Source: a virus. Taken from it: a stretch of DNA of 32,847 nucleotides. The stretch is from IMG/VR virus record IMGVR_UViG_3300029319_000242, positions 1-32,847 of that record, one strand, 5' to 3'. Under the pieces are notes generated by a model. That model was not told where the DNA came from. It saw only the letters and a program-made list of their open reading frames with translations, and searched no databases. Positions 31,982 to 32,847 of this stretch are shown in pieces (positions within the stretch are counted from its first letter, which is position 1; every line of letters starts with the position of its first letter). Made by a program: the position numbers and the translations under genes.

Positions 31982-32847
31982 ATGTTAGGTACATATTATT
32001 ATCACGAGATTATTAGAAGAACCATTATTGCGTTTGGTACTCTTTTTAATAATATTGAAATTAAACACAAAACTCAAGCTGGAGGAGCGTTTTCTTCAGT
32101 AAAAGTTCCTATTGCTTATGGGCCAACTGAAAAATTCTTAGCAAGACTAGAGCAAAAACCAGATTTAAGACAAAGAGTTGCTATAACATTACCACGATTA
32201 GCATTTGAAATGGATAGTATTTCATATGATAATCAAAGAAAAGTTTCAACAATGCAAACTTTTAAAGCAGTTACCACTGATGGATCAAAGTCTGCTAGAA
32301 AAGTATTCATGCCTGTTCCATATAACTTGGGATTTAAATTATATGCAATGACACAATATAATGAAGATTCTTTACAGATTATTGAACAAATACTTCCATT
32401 CTTTCAACCATCATTTAACCTAACAGTAGATTTAGTTCAAGCAATTGGAGAGAAAAGAGATATTCCTATGGTATTGGAAAACGTTTCATTTCAAGACAAT
32501 TATGAGAGTGGACTGGAAGAAAAAAGAGTTATTATATACACATTAGATTTCACTGCTAAAACTTATCTCTTTGGCCCTGTTGCTGATACTGCTTCAGGAT
32601 TAATCAAAAAAGTTCAGGTTGATTATGCAACTGATACTGCAAATAGAAATGTAGCATCTAGACAACTTAGATACGTTGCTGAACCAAGAGCAATCAAAGA
32701 TTATAATGATGATGCGATAACCAAACTAGCAGAAGATATTACTCCAACTCAAAGGAAGTTCTTAGTTACTGATGTTTCTAGTCTTGTAATTGATTCTTAT
32801 ATTGCAATTGGTAATGAATTAATGTTTATTAAAGAAATTGCTGGAAA
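31982..32847 (+). CDS. 15: Tail sheath stabilizer / completion protein gp15 (3' end outside window)
   Basis: The visible 288 codons contain MLGTYYYHEIIRRTIIAFGT with LFNNIEIKH (T4: MFGYFYNSSFRRYATLMGDLFSNIQIKR), ITLPRLAFEMDSISYDNQRK (about 68-87) and SLQIIEQILPFFQPSFN (about 130-146; T4 QIVEQILPYFQPHFN), plus FGPVADTASGLIKKVQVDY near 200. gp15 is a hexameric ring that caps the tail tube and sheath and binds the neck. T4 gp15 ends at 272 residues; here the frame continues past that with VTDVSSLVIDSY and AIGNELMFIK, which resembles the IDNEI module of the giant baseplate protein, so a C-terminal extension is likely. The gene is cut by the window end. Confidence 0.9.
   Translation, partial: MLGTYYYHEIIRRTIIAFGTLFNNIEIKHKTQAGGAFSSVKVPIAYGPTEKFLARLEQKPDLRQRVAITLPRLAFEMDSISYDNQRKVSTMQTFKAVTTDGSKSARKVFMPVPYNLGFKLYAMTQYNEDSLQIIEQILPFFQPSFNLTVDLVQAIGEKRDIPMVLENVSFQDNYESGLEEKRVIIYTLDFTAKTYLFGPVADTASGLIKKVQVDYATDTANRNVASRQLRYVAEPRAIKDYNDDAITKLAEDITPTQRKFLVTDVSSLVIDSYIAIGNELMFIKEIAG

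Overview
The window is a late structural segment of a T4-like myovirus, most likely a phage of marine picocyanobacteria (Prochlorococcus/Synechococcus). The evidence is the gene order gp25 - gp6 - gp7-like - gp8 - tail genes - gp13 - gp14 - gp15, which follows the T4 order; the very AT-rich composition; T4-type late promoters (TATAAATA/AATAAATA); and small proteins whose sequences look like those of cyanomyoviruses. The host assignment is inference. All supported genes are on the + strand. No tRNA, rRNA, CRISPR array, insertion sequence or integrase was seen.

Layout. 1-361: the end of one small gene and one small conserved ORF. 362-1320: about 960 bases with no convincing gene but dense in repeats. 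It holds three copies of TTTTCCACA (two forming a hairpin), an 18-bp direct repeat, five CCTTATG copies, a nested inverted repeat, two sigma70-like promoters and an AT-only stretch. It looks like a regulatory or origin-like region. 1321-4212: an accessory cluster with one small acidic ORF, a glycosyltransferase-like gene behind a good sigma70 promoter, a 46-aa basic protein, a small membrane protein, a conserved protein of unknown function, a FkbM-like methyltransferase and a 21-codon ORF. 4215-27511: the baseplate block behind a late promoter: gp25, gp6, a 3908-residue gp7-like protein, gp8 (with its own late promoter), a 2458-residue DUF4815-like tail protein and a 74-aa coiled-coil protein. 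27514-29680: a second late unit of four small-to-medium tail/fibre proteins. 29680-32847: neck and tail-completion proteins gp13, gp14 and gp15; gp15 runs off the window.

The genes fit together as the parts of a contractile-tail baseplate and neck: gp25, gp6, gp7 and gp8 make the wedge, the DUF4815 protein and the small proteins probably make peripheral baseplate or fibre parts, and gp13/14/15 join tail to head. The most striking feature is module sharing. The same short beta-type modules (a G-x-GY-x(3)-P repeat, an H-x-F-x-x-G-D module, an IDNEI...RG..GT module) recur inside the gp7-like protein, gp8, the DUF4815 protein, gp14 and apparently gp15, making these proteins much longer than in T4. 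The gp7-like protein also carries a YHYH-type domain and seems to be the T4 gp7 C-terminal region split by more than 2000 inserted residues.
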